A stretch of 64,000 bases of DNA from a bacterium (GTDB taxonomy: Bacteria; UBA8248): assembly GCA_022828125.1 (NCBI GenBank), contig JAJEJD010000008.1:346735-410734 (forward strand), written 5' to 3'. How positions within the stretch are numbered: position 1 is the first letter of the stretch; each line of letters opens with the position of its first letter. Positions 43,796-52,201 of the stretch are shown piece by piece. The translations under genes were made by a program, and so were the position numbers. The notes beneath the pieces were generated by a model that saw nothing but the letters and a program-made list of their open reading frames with translations, did no database searches and was not told the origin of the DNA.

Positions 43796-44461
43796 CTAGC
43801 GCGCGTAGCCCCTGCGCTTGTAGACGCCGGGAGAACCGGGCTCCTGGCGGTAGTAACTCCTCACGCGCGCCGTCCATTCGGAGGCGTTCATGTGCTTCCA
43901 TTCGGGCGTCTCGCGCACGGATTCACCTTCCATCTCGTAGAGGACGATCATGAGCCTCGGCCCCTCGACGGTGTTGTAGCGGCGCAAGCGCCTCACGCCC
44001 GGCACCTTTTCGCAAAGGGGGCCGCGGTCGCAGGCATACCAGCCGTTGAAATCGGCGAGATTCTCCTCGGGCACGTTGATCCTGCCGAACTGAACGACGG
44101 GGGCGAGACCCGCCGCATCCACCGTGGGGAATTCGGGCGGCCGGGCCGGCAGGCCGGGATAGACCTGCGCGCATACGAGGCGAATGTGGGCCTCGGGTGA
44201 GGCGGGAGAGCGCATCTCCGCCGAGTCCATGAGCGCGGTGAACTCCTCGCCGTAGAAGGCGTGGACGTTCTCCGCTTCTATGAGGTTCAAAAAGCGCGGC
44301 GCACCGTCTGTCGCCTCATAACTTGCGCCTCCGTTCATGCCGGGAACTTCGAGCATCCGCGAGAGGCGAACCTCATCCAGCCACGCGCGCGCCTCGTCTT
44401 CCCCGCCTTCGGCGAAGTCGAACAACTCGGCGAGCAAACCCATGCCATGTGTGCGTACCAA
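43796..44461 (-). CDS. EthD/Dabb-like ferredoxin-fold protein, two repeats
   Basis: A 221-residue protein with two dimeric alpha-beta-barrel-like halves. The second half has GRINVPEENLADFNGWYACDR, then VPGVRRLRRYNTVEG and RLMIVLYEME, the pattern of EthD-like proteins. The first half has a weaker version (FLNLIEAENVHAFYGEEF). Some relatives assist ring-cleaving oxidations; others have no known role. The start is unsure: TTG 44461 has AGAGG about ten bases upstream, ATG 44443 has none. Confidence 0.6.
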   Translation of the reverse strand: MVRTHGMGLLAELFDFAEGGEDEARAWLDEVRLSRMLEVPGMNGGASYEATDGAPRFLNLIEAENVHAFYGEEFTALMDSAEMRSPASPEAHIRLVCAQVYPGLPARPPEFPTVDAAGLAPVVQFGRINVPEENLADFNGWYACDRGPLCEKVPGVRRLRRYNTVEGPRLMIVLYEMEGESVRETPEWKHMNASEWTARVRSYYRQEPGSPGVYKRRGYAR

Positions 44462-44510
44462 AACCGTCTTGCCTCTTTGGCGCCGGGAAAAAGAATAAGG
44501 GGAGTCTACA

Positions 44511-44804
44511 CTATTTCTTCTGGAGAGCCACCCGTATCGTCCCCCCGTACTGTGCGGCCACGAGATGATGGGGGCGATACCCTTCCTTGATGATTTCGAC
44601 CGTGAACGTATCCGCGTAATGATCCTTTATCATCTTCCAGGGGATGAGGACCGGCGATTTGCCTATCTTCTCCTTGCCGAGCTTCACCGTTGCGCCCGGA
44701 GGATCGGTGATCACCTCCACGCCGCGCGGCACCATGTCGCCGCACCCGCTCAAAACGAGAAAGGCGGCGAGAAGCGCCAATCCCATGCCGAGGGTCTTGC
44801 GCAT
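44511..44804 (-). CDS. Small PEGA-domain lipoprotein
   Basis: A 97-residue predicted lipoprotein. The signal MRKTLGMGLALLAAFLVLSGC gives lipobox LSGC. The body is a PEGA domain: VEVITDPPGATVKLGKEKIG, then SPVLIPWKMI and VEIIKEGYRPH. AAGGAG lies eight bases upstream of the ATG at 44804, so the longer reading from 44915 is not needed. PEGA domains bind cell-surface polymers or act in assembly of surface proteins. Its ligand is unknown. Confidence 0.78.
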   Translation of the reverse strand: MRKTLGMGLALLAAFLVLSGCGDMVPRGVEVITDPPGATVKLGKEKIGKSPVLIPWKMIKDHYADTFTVEIIKEGYRPHHLVAAQYGGTIRVALQKK

Positions 44805-44970
44805 TCTTCGTTTCTCCTTCATTGCTGTGTCCACCAAATACCGTATATGCAAAGCGGGCGTACTGGAAGGTCCCCGCCCTGACTTTCGAGGGATTATGAA
44901 CCCATCTCTTGACAAAATCCAGCGCGAAACACACCCTCGGACCGGATAATCGAGAGGGGAGGAATTCCGC

Positions 44971-45444
44971 TTGCGCCGGCACCGCTATTATTTCGACCTC
45001 ATACTCACTGGCGTGGACAAATACAACCTCGCCGACTGCATCGTGGACGAATACCTGCCCCTCACCGCGCAGATGCCCATCTGGGAGATCGCGGAAAAAA
45101 TCCGCGAGGGACACCTCCACTTCGAGCACGAAGACGTCGAGCCTCTCGAGGAGTTCCCGAAAAACCTCGAAGCCTTCAGCGCCTATCTCCACCAGGTGGT
45201 CAAGGGCTTTCACGCGGTAGAGGAGGCGGAAGACGCCCGGGTCCGCCTCGTCGAGGCCCGGAAAATCCTCGCGCTAAGAGGCGAGGTCGTCACGCTGCCC
45301 TTGAGGCTTCCGCCCACGCTCCGGCTCAACGACCTGGACCCCGACGCGGAAGACCTCGACCACATCGAGGCCCGCTGGCCGGAGTATCCGCGCTGGTTCC
45401 AGGACGGGATGCGGCGAAAACATCCCTATCTGAGGCATCTGTAG
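44971..45444 (+). CDS. Uncharacterised 157-residue protein
   Basis: I do not recognise the family. The start is TTG at 44971 with GGGGAGG nine bases upstream. The protein is acidic and likely helical in the middle (VEPLEEFPKNLEAFSAYLHQ), with no membrane segment or signal. The C-terminus is rich in aromatic and basic residues (RWPEYPRWFQDGMRRKHPYL). Codon usage fits the host. It faces away from the PEGA lipoprotein gene and ends just before the convergent RmuC gene. Confidence 0.6.
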   Translation: MRRHRYYFDLILTGVDKYNLADCIVDEYLPLTAQMPIWEIAEKIREGHLHFEHEDVEPLEEFPKNLEAFSAYLHQVVKGFHAVEEAEDARVRLVEARKILALRGEVVTLPLRLPPTLRLNDLDPDAEDLDHIEARWPEYPRWFQDGMRRKHPYLRHL

Positions 45445-45462
45445 GTGACTCGGTGAAGCGGA

Positions 45463-47010
45463 TCAGGGACTGATTTTCAGGACGTTCGGATCGCTCTCAT
45501 CCCCATAGGTTTCGAGCGGCTCGCTCACCCCATCCGCATCGTCCGCGCGAGAAATTTCCTCTGCTGCAGGCGTGCGCTCGCTCTCTTCCCGCTCGCTCAC
45601 CTCGCCCGCTTCGAGTTCCTCCGGGTGGTTCTCTGCGGAGAAGAGTTGCGCGCCGTCTTCTTCCTCGCCCGCCTCACGCGCCTGAAGCGCGCGCGGGGTT
45701 CTCTCCAGGGGCGATATCTGTTCGAGATCGCCTTCGCCTTCCGATACGCCCGAGACGGCGCCCATGTCCTTGAACTTTCTCGCCGATACCAGCACGCGCG
45801 ACTCATACGAGCCCACCGCCTTGTTGTATGCCTCGACCGCCCGGTCGAGCCCCCGGCCCATGGCGTCGAAATGCTTCGCCAGCGTCTTGAGGCGCCCATA
45901 GAGCGTCTGGCCGAGTTCACTCACGGACTGGGCGCTCTCGGCCACCTTCTCCTGCCGCCAGCCGTAGGCCACGGCACGCAAAAGGGCGATGAGCGTCGTG
46001 GGCGTCGCCAGTATCACCTGGCGGCTCACGCCCTCTTCTATCAGGTTGGGGTCCTGTTCGAGCGCCGCGCTGAAGAAGCTCTCCCCGGGCAGGAACATCG
46101 CCACGAACTCGGGCGTGGACTCGCACTGGTCCCAATACGCCTTCGAACTCAGGCGGTTCATGTGGTCGCGAATCTGGCGCGCGTGCTCTCCCAGGGAGGT
46201 CCGGCGCGCCTCCTCGTCCGTCGCTTCGAGCGAATTGAGATAGGCTTCGAGCGGCGCCTTGGCGTCGACCACCACGTTCTTCCCGCCGGGCAGCTTCACG
46301 ATGAGGTCGGGGCGCAGGCGCGCCTCCTCGCCCTCGAGCGTCTGCTGCTCCACGAAGTCGCAATGCGCCACCATGCCGGCCATCTCCACCACGCGCCTGA
46401 GCTGCATCTCCCCCCAGCGGCCGCGCACGTTGGGCGCGCGCAGGGCCTTCACGAGATTCCCCGTCTCCGATTGAAGCTCCTTCTGGCTGCTCGCGAGGGA
46501 CTTCACCTGCTCGGTGAGCGAGCCGTAGGCCTCCCGCCTGGCCCGTTCGAGGTCCTCGACCTGAGCGCCCACCTTGTCGAGCGACTCCCGGATGGGGGTG
46601 ACGAGGGTCTCCACCGCCTTCTGGCGCGCTTCGAGGTCGCCCTTGGCCTCGCTCTGGAATTTCTCGAGGGTCGACTTGGCCAGGTCAAGGAACGAGGCGT
46701 TGTTGCTCTTCAAGGCGTCTGCGCTCAGTGCGCCGAAGCTCTCGCGCATATCCTCGGTCGCGCGGCCAAGCAGGTCGATCTTCTCCTGCGCCGATTTCCG
46801 CTCGTGCGCCAGATCGGATTCCAAACGCGCCACGTCCGACCGCAGGCCCATGTTCTTCTCGAGCTCCGCGGCGTGGGCCGCCTGCGCGTCCGCCTTTTCC
46901 ATCTCGGCGCTGCGCAGCATCGTGGACAAGGCGGATATCCGCGTCCTCACGGCGAACCAGAAGCACAAGGCGAGAGCGGCGGCTCCCAAGGCGACGTGCC
47001 AGATTTCCAT
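45463..47010 (-). CDS. rmuC: DNA recombination protein RmuC
   Basis: A 515-residue protein. It starts with one membrane helix ([19 protein letters not shown]), then a long coiled coil (about 30-180). The RmuC core follows: [19 protein letters not shown], then the nuclease-like motif [13 protein letters not shown] and [16 protein letters not shown]. Length and order match RmuC. The C-terminal 90 residues are acidic, Glu-rich and likely disordered, longer than in typical relatives. RmuC limits inversions between short inverted repeats in E. coli, of note in a genome so rich in such repeats. Confidence 0.92.
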   Translation of the reverse strand: MEIWHVALGAAALALCFWFAVRTRISALSTMLRSAEMEKADAQAAHAAELEKNMGLRSDVARLESDLAHERKSAQEKIDLLGRATEDMRESFGALSADALKSNNASFLDLAKSTLEKFQSEAKGDLEARQKAVETLVTPIRESLDKVGAQVEDLERARREAYGSLTEQVKSLASSQKELQSETGNLVKALRAPNVRGRWGEMQLRRVVEMAGMVAHCDFVEQQTLEGEEARLRPDLIVKLPGGKNVVVDAKAPLEAYLNSLEATDEEARRTSLGEHARQIRDHMNRLSSKAYWDQCESTPEFVAMFLPGESFFSAALEQDPNLIEEGVSRQVILATPTTLIALLRAVAYGWRQEKVAESAQSVSELGQTLYGRLKTLAKHFDAMGRGLDRAVEAYNKAVGSYESRVLVSARKFKDMGAVSGVSEGEGDLEQISPLERTPRALQAREAGEEEDGAQLFSAENHPEELEAGEVSEREESERTPAAEEISRADDADGVSEPLETYGDESDPNVLKISP

Positions 47011-47139
47011 GCGGGGATTCTCCCTGGAACGATAATTTCTTGTGGCGGGCGATGTTCGGCAAGTTCGGTGGTTATTGTATCAGGGTTCGCGGAAAAATGC
47101 GCACCGGGCGGAAGCGCGGCGCATCCAGGCTGCAAGGGG

Positions 47140-47345
47140 GTGGTGAAAACACCCTGATTATCAGGGGATGAAGGCAACCCCCCTAGCCCCCCTTGACAGG
47201 GGGGTAAAAAAAACCAATTCCCCGGCGAGGAGGGAGCAAGAAAAAAAGAAGGCCTCCCCCCGATAGGGGGGAACAACAAAAAGACCCCCCTTGTCAGGGG
47301 GGTGCCCTTTGGGAAAGGCTTTTTCAACAATCCCTCAGCGAAGCG
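47140..47345. repeat. Repeat block upstream of rmuC
   Basis: Three C/G-run palindromes (near 47188-47204, 47250-47272 and 47284-47302) and an end segment GGCTTTTTCAACAATCCC at 47320-47337. The opening TATCAGGGGATGAAGGCAAC resembles 51842-51860 (CTCAGGGGATAAAGGCAAC), so this block and the one at 51826-52046 belong to the same family. No gene is present in 47011-47402. Confidence 0.65.
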
Positions 47346-47402
47346 CGCGGCTTTTCCGGGCTACATGGAGCTAGGATTCCATTGCCCCCCGCCCCCGGGA
47401 AA

Positions 47403-47678
47403 TCATTTCTCCTCGAGGCGGACGGCGGTGTCGATGAGGATGCGGTAGATCTGCTTGAGGACATCGGGCGGGCACGGACCCTCGCTCTCGCCCAGCACCC
47501 TGGCGAGCACCTCGCCCTCGCGCGCTTCGTCCTTGACGGCGATGCCGCGCGCGCTCTTGTATTCGCCGATTTCGAGGCAGATTTTGAGCCGATCGTTGAT
47601 GAGGCGGACGATCTGCGCGTCGCACGCGTCGATTCGCTCCCTGAAACCGGACAACCCGTCCGCCATGCCGCGCTCCAT
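47403..47678 (-). CDS. Chorismate mutase, AroQ type
   Basis: A 91-residue helical protein of the AroQ class. Seen are FRERIDACDAQIVRLINDRL in helix 1 with the conserved Arg, then EIGEYKSARG with the active-site Lys, and a C-terminal ILIDTAVRLEE helix. It would convert chorismate to prephenate in phenylalanine and tyrosine synthesis. It stands alone, not fused to or next to other aromatic-pathway genes. The length is complete for a monofunctional enzyme. Confidence 0.88.
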   Translation of the reverse strand: MERGMADGLSGFRERIDACDAQIVRLINDRLKICLEIGEYKSARGIAVKDEAREGEVLARVLGESEGPCPPDVLKQIYRILIDTAVRLEEK

Positions 47679-47917
47679 TTTTAAGGACGCTATCGAAACG
47701 GAAACGGTATTATATCACGATTCGCGGCGGTTTCATTCCCGCGGGCCCGAATTCCGCGAAACGCCCCCGGAGAGTCTTTCCCGATGCGCAAAGCGCTTGT
47801 GAGCGGCGTGTTTTTCATTGCCGCAGGCGCCGTGAATTTGGTATGTTGCCCCCATGCGACACGCGAATCTTTTCGCTGCATCGACGTAAACTCTCTCCCG
47901 GAAAAGGAGTCTTTCAC

Positions 47918-49762
47918 ATGCTTCGTCATTTTCGTCTGCTCCTCGTCATCGTCTTCGTTCTCACCGTGGGGTTCGCCGGGAGCGCCTCGGCGCAGAGTTT
48001 CTCCGACGTCGTCGTGTTCGGCGACAGCCTGAGCGACTCGGGCAACGCGGCCCTGGCGAACGGGCTGCCAGCGGGCAACAGCTTCACCACGAACCCCGAC
48101 CCCGTCTGGGCCGAGATCGTCGCCGGGGCCTTCGGCGCATCGGGTAGCAACTCGCTCGCCGGCGGGCCGAACTACGCCTTCGCCGGCGCCTGCGTGAACC
48201 CGGCCACGCCCTGTACGCAAGACGTCGTGCCGACGGTGGCGGAGCAGATCGGCATGCACCTCTCCGCACGGGGCGGAAGCCTCGACCCGGGCGCGCTCTA
48301 CGCCCTGTGGGGCGGCGCGAACGACGTCGCCGACTCCGCGGTGAACGACACCCCCAACGCGCTGGGCCACGTTCTGGCGGCTGCGGACGCCGCCGTCGCG
48401 CAAGTCCGGCGTCTGCGCGAAGCCGGCGCCCGCATTGTCGTCGTGTCCAACGTGCCCGACATCTCCCTGACGCCCTACGCCGTCAACCTGGGCCCGCTCG
48501 TCCAGGGAGCGCTGGGCGCGCTGGCCGGTGAATACAACAGGAAACTCGACGCCGGCATTCGCGAGGGAGAAGACGGCGTCGTCCCCGTCAACCTTCACGC
48601 CCTCGTTCGTGAAATCGCCGCGAACCCCGGGGCGTACGGCTTCACCAGCGTCACCGGAACGGCCTGCGGGGCGCCGAACGCGAGCAGCGCGGTCTCCATC
48701 CTGTGCGGGCCCGAGGGTTCCCCCTTTCCCGTGACCTATGCGCCCGGCGCAGGCCAGACGCACCTGTTCGCGGACCGCAGCCACCCGAGCGGCGCGGGGC
48801 ACGCGATGATGGCGGCCCTGGCCACCTCCGCGCTCGCGGCCCCGCTACAGGTTTCGCTCGCGGGCGAGGCGGGCGTAGAAGCGGCGGAGGCTCACCACGG
48901 CGTCATCTCGGCGGAGCGGGCCGCGGATTTCGCGCTGCCCGTCGGGAGCTGGCGCGGCTATGCGCGGGGCGGGTTCGGCGCGAACGACGCGGGCGCCTTC
49001 GCGCGTCTCGGGGATATCGAATCCGATATGACGACTATCACCCTGGGCGCGGGCCACCGCGCCGGGCCCGACCTCTCATGGGGCGCCGCGCTCAGCATCG
49101 CCCGCCACGGGAACGAACTCGCGGGCGCGAACCTGGACGGCGACGCGGTACTAGGTTCGCTGCACGGCGCGTGGCGCAGCGGCGGCCTCCAGGTGAGCGT
49201 CGTCCTGACCCTGGGGCAGACCTCGGTGGACGTCGAGCGCTCCATCGCCCTCGGTCCGGCGGCGCGCACCGAGCGCGGCTCCACCGATGCCGCCCAGTTC
49301 GGGGGCGAACTCGATCTGGCGTGTACGCTGGTCGATTCGGAGACTCTCCGGCACGGCCCCTTCTTCGGTCTCTCGCTGCTCAACCAGGAGGTCAAGGGCT
49401 ACCGGGAGAGCGGGGACTCCTCGACCGCGATGAATTTCTCGGACTTCTCGCGCAACTCGTTCATCATGCGCGGCGGCTACCGCTTCGACTGGAACGTCGG
49501 CGGGTTCCGCCCCTACGCCGGAATCGCCTACGAACTCGAACTCGAGGACGACCCCGTCCTCGTCTCGGCGGGTTCGAACACCATGCCGGGGCGCTTCACG
49601 CTTCCGGGCTTCACGCCCTCGGGCAGCGCCGTGAGCGCCGACCTGGGGCTGAGCGCGGAACTCGGCGAGCGCACGAGCGGCCTCCTGAGCTACTCCGGAC
49701 GCTTCGGCGAAGACTCGCGCCGCAGCCACCGCCTCTCGCTGGCTTTGCGGATGGTGTTTTGA
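47918..49762 (+). CDS. GDSL-family autotransporter esterase
   Basis: A 614-residue secreted protein. The signal peptide starts MLRHFRLLLVIVFVL and ends near ASAQS. The GDSL catalytic domain has VVVFGDSLSDSGN (nucleophile Ser), WGGANDV and the Asp-His pair in FADRSHPSGAGH. From about residue 350 an autotransporter beta-barrel begins (SWRGYARGGFGAND) and ends in the outer-membrane signature SLALRMVF with terminal Phe. AAAAGGAG lies upstream of the ATG. Such enzymes display lipase/esterase activity on the outer membrane. This is the best evidence in the window for a Gram-negative envelope. Confidence 0.92.
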   Translation: MLRHFRLLLVIVFVLTVGFAGSASAQSFSDVVVFGDSLSDSGNAALANGLPAGNSFTTNPDPVWAEIVAGAFGASGSNSLAGGPNYAFAGACVNPATPCTQDVVPTVAEQIGMHLSARGGSLDPGALYALWGGANDVADSAVNDTPNALGHVLAAADAAVAQVRRLREAGARIVVVSNVPDISLTPYAVNLGPLVQGALGALAGEYNRKLDAGIREGEDGVVPVNLHALVREIAANPGAYGFTSVTGTACGAPNASSAVSILCGPEGSPFPVTYAPGAGQTHLFADRSHPSGAGHAMMAALATSALAAPLQVSLAGEAGVEAAEAHHGVISAERAADFALPVGSWRGYARGGFGANDAGAFARLGDIESDMTTITLGAGHRAGPDLSWGAALSIARHGNELAGANLDGDAVLGSLHGAWRSGGLQVSVVLTLGQTSVDVERSIALGPAARTERGSTDAAQFGGELDLACTLVDSETLRHGPFFGLSLLNQEVKGYRESGDSSTAMNFSDFSRNSFIMRGGYRFDWNVGGFRPYAGIAYELELEDDPVLVSAGSNTMPGRFTLPGFTPSGSAVSADLGLSAELGERTSGLLSYSGRFGEDSRRSHRLSLALRMVF

Positions 49763-49774
49763 GGGCGAGGGAAA

Positions 49775-50836
49775 TCAGGGGGCGGCGCCGAGGCAGGGAG
49801 AGACTTCGCGGATGAAGCGCCCGGCCACGGCGCGCCAGCTGTAAGCGGCTGCGCGCTCGATCCCGCGCCGGCCGAGTTCTTCGCGCATATCCTGGTTTTT
49901 CAGCAGATTGACGAGCGCATCGGCGAGGGCATCTTCATCCCCCGGCGGCAGCAGGACGCCCGCCTCGCCGACTATCTCGGGCGCCGCCGCCACGTCGATC
50001 GCCACCACGGGCAGGCCCGCCGCCATGGCTTCCAAGAAGGCGATGCCGAAGCCCTCCTGGAGCGACGGCAGGCAGAAAACATCCGCCGCCGCATATTCAC
50101 GCCGCACGGCCTCATCGCCGGGCACCTCGCCCAGGAGCGTCACGGCGTTATCGAGGCCCAGCCTGCCCACCTGTTTTTCAAGGCGCTTCAAAGACGGCCC
50201 GCCGCCCACGACGCGCAACTTCGCATCGGGCACGGCCGCGAGCACCCTCGGCATGGCCCGGATGAGGCTTTTGGTGTTCTTTCTGGGGTATTGACGCGCC
50301 ACGGAGAGGATGGTGTGTCCTGCTGGACGCTTTATCTCGCGTACGCGCTCCCAATGGGCCGGATGAATCCCGTTGCCCACGACGCCGACTTTCTCCGCAG
50401 GCAACCCATACGCCCCGCAGGCCACGCCCCGGCTGTATTCGCTGGTGACGATGACCCTGTCGGCGCGCTGCGCGTTGGCGCGCTCCAGATGGGAGAGCGC
50501 GCGCAGGTACTGGCGCGGCGCGCCGCGTTCGAACCGCATCTCATCAGCCGAGATTCCGTGCAGATAGACGATGAAGGGGACTTCCATGCTCAGATCGAAA
50601 CCGTCGATGTCGAAGCCCACGATGAGGTCGAAATCACCGGGCGATATCCGATCCCCGAGCTCCAGGTTATACAGCAGCCTCTGGAGCAGGAGGCTCGATG
50701 CGCGCTCGTTCGGGCCGATGATCTCCACCGCATGCCCGTTCGCTTCCAGCCCGCCCGCCAGGCCCGTGATGGCCGCCGCCGTGCCCGAGCCTTTCGCAAC
50801 CTCGAGGGTCCAGGAGTTCAAAAACGCGATCCGCAA
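49775..50836 (-). CDS. Glycosyltransferase family 4 protein
   Basis: A 353-residue GT-B fold enzyme. Its donor-site motif is SLQEGFGIAFLEAMAAGLPV, with the E-x7-E pair. VVGNGIHPAHWERV and ILSVARQYPRKNTKSLIRAM are further family marks. The start is TTG at 50836 with GGGAGAGG upstream. It probably adds a hexose to a lipid, glycan or small acceptor. No other glycan genes lie nearby. It follows the pterin dehydratase gene but a terminator separates them. Confidence 0.9.
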   Translation of the reverse strand: MRIAFLNSWTLEVAKGSGTAAAITGLAGGLEANGHAVEIIGPNERASSLLLQRLLYNLELGDRISPGDFDLIVGFDIDGFDLSMEVPFIVYLHGISADEMRFERGAPRQYLRALSHLERANAQRADRVIVTSEYSRGVACGAYGLPAEKVGVVGNGIHPAHWERVREIKRPAGHTILSVARQYPRKNTKSLIRAMPRVLAAVPDAKLRVVGGGPSLKRLEKQVGRLGLDNAVTLLGEVPGDEAVRREYAAADVFCLPSLQEGFGIAFLEAMAAGLPVVAIDVAAAPEIVGEAGVLLPPGDEDALADALVNLLKNQDMREELGRRGIERAAAYSWRAVAGRFIREVSPCLGAAP

Positions 50837-50851
50837 GCCGTTCCTCTCCCG

Positions 50852-50886
50852 ATAAACAAAAGAGGGCGCAACCCCGCGCCCCCTTT
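50852..50886 (-). terminator. Rho-independent terminator after the pterin dehydratase gene
   Basis: On the minus strand AAAGGGGGCGC pairs with GCGCCCTCTTT (ten of eleven bases), closed by a short GGGGTT loop and followed by TTTTGTTT. It lies 28 bases beyond the pterin dehydratase stop. The tail overlaps the leader of the glycosyltransferase gene. Confidence 0.8.
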
Positions 50887-50914
50887 ATGCGTCCTGACAA
50901 TATGGAACCGCCCC

Positions 50915-51247
50915 TTACAACGCCTGGTCCGACTTGGCCGCGAAGACGAAATCGCTCTCCGTCAAGCCGTTTATCTTGTGCGTCCACACGGTGACCTTCA
51001 CCTTCCCCCACGCCAGGTAGATGTCGGGATGATGCCCCTGCTCCTCGGCCATCTCGCCCACCCGGTTCGTGAAATCGAGCGCCGACCGGAAATCGGGGAA
51101 GCCGTATTCCTTCTCCAGGTGGTGCCCGTCCACCACGCGCCAATCGCCGCCCAGCTGCTCCTGCAGGGCGGAGAGGGCCTCTCCCTCAAGCGGGGGCACG
51201 CCGCCTTTGCAGGGCACGCATTCCTTGGCCGCAAGCTCGCTGCTCAT
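50915..51247 (-). CDS. 4a-hydroxytetrahydrobiopterin dehydratase (PCD/DCoH)
   Basis: A 110-residue protein. The family signature EEQGHHPDIYLAWGKVKVTV, followed by WTH and GLTESDFVFAAK, carries the catalytic His pair. The N-terminus has CVPCKGG, seen in bacterial members. The ATG at 51247 gives normal length; a reading to 51454 adds 69 unrelated residues. The enzyme recycles the pterin cofactor after aromatic amino acid hydroxylation, or acts in a molybdopterin-related role in some bacteria. Confidence 0.93.
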   Translation of the reverse strand: MSSELAAKECVPCKGGVPPLEGEALSALQEQLGGDWRVVDGHHLEKEYGFPDFRSALDFTNRVGEMAEEQGHHPDIYLAWGKVKVTVWTHKINGLTESDFVFAAKSDQAL

Positions 51248-51479
51248 GGGTTTCCTGCTCCTCTGTAAGGATGAAGATGCAACCTGTCGATACGCCTCGA
51301 AAGGACGATTCATCATCGCGTTTTTCGGGGGAAGCCGCAAGGCCGCGCCATGCGCTCCTGAGCGCGGGCTGCGCCCCGCAGGGGTTTCGCCGGTTACGGG
51401 AGCGCCGGGAACAGAGCCGGGCCTCCCGCCAACCCCTTGCGCAGATGCGGGCATTTGCGGGGAAATGCGCGCGTGCCGG

Positions 51480-51800
51480 AAAAATTTTTTTGCCGCGGAA
51501 TCTTAGTCCAGAACGCTCAGATTTAAAAGATAACTCATTGCATTACAACCGGTTGAGCGGGAAACAATTTTCAGGAATTTATCGAAAAACCCCGTTAATT
51601 TATCGAATTTTACGGAAAATATCATTATTTTTATTTCCGTCGTCATTCCCGAATCCTTGCGCATGATTTCTCTCCCCGAAACGATTTTCGTCCTTCCTGA
51701 AGACGGCGCGCGGGCGGCGATTGCCGCTTTTCTTCGCCGCGCGCACGATAGCGGATTACGGGATTGCGGGGATAATGGCAATTGCGAGGAAATGCGGGGG
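51480..51800. other. AT-rich gene-free stretch sharing a motif with 1100-1150
   Basis: No supported gene between 51248 and 52201. This part contains TTTATCGAATTTTACGG at 51599-51615, the exact reverse complement of 1127-1143, and several more TTTATCGA/TCGATAAA pieces like those at 1111-1143. Both sites are AT-rich islands next to a C/G-run repeat block, so they are likely parts of one dispersed element. Confidence 0.5.
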
Positions 51801-51825
51801 AAATTTCGACCAATGTGGGTTTGTT

Positions 51826-52046
51826 GAAAAAGCCCCCCTCCTCAGGGGATAAAGGCAACCCCCCCTACCCCCCCTTGTCAGGGGGGTATGAAAAGGCGGC
51901 GCCCGCCGCCGGTAGAGGGCTTTTGTTTTTTTGCCCCCCTGACAAGGGGGGTAGGGGGGTTGGTTTTCAAGGCGACAGCCTGCGCCTCCGCCCGGGTTCG
52001 GGTTTTGGCCGTCATTACGACTAAGGATGACTTTTTCAACACCCCC
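51826..52046. repeat. MITE-like element bounded by TTGTTGAAAAAG ends
   Basis: Left end TTTGTTGAAAAAGCC and right end GACTTTTTCAACAC are inverted repeats. Between them are C/G-run palindromes (51866-51888 and 51934-51957) of the same kind as in the first kilobase. No coding capacity for a transposase. Related ends are found at 41157-41501, 47320-47337, 60764-61041 and 61030-61212. Confidence 0.6.
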
Positions 52047-52092
52047 TCAAGGGGGAGTGAATTTCAGTAACTATCGATTCAGGAGAGATTCC

Positions 52093-52115
52093 GTAGGGGC
52101 GGCTCGCGAGCCGCC
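52093..52115. repeat. GTAGGGGCGGCTCGCGAGCC-type palindrome
   Basis: A palindrome with GGCGGCTCGCGAGCCGCC core, family member of the units at 776-803 and 43586-43613 but with a different centre. Intergenic, about 90 bases before the end of the SulP gene, in the direction of its transcript. Confidence 0.6.
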
Positions 52116-52201
52116 TTGTCGACCTCGCCCTGTAAGGCGTGCCGAACCTTACGACGAGTGGCCGCTTGTGTACTCCGGCCCGGAATGGGCAGTCACCCGG
52201 G

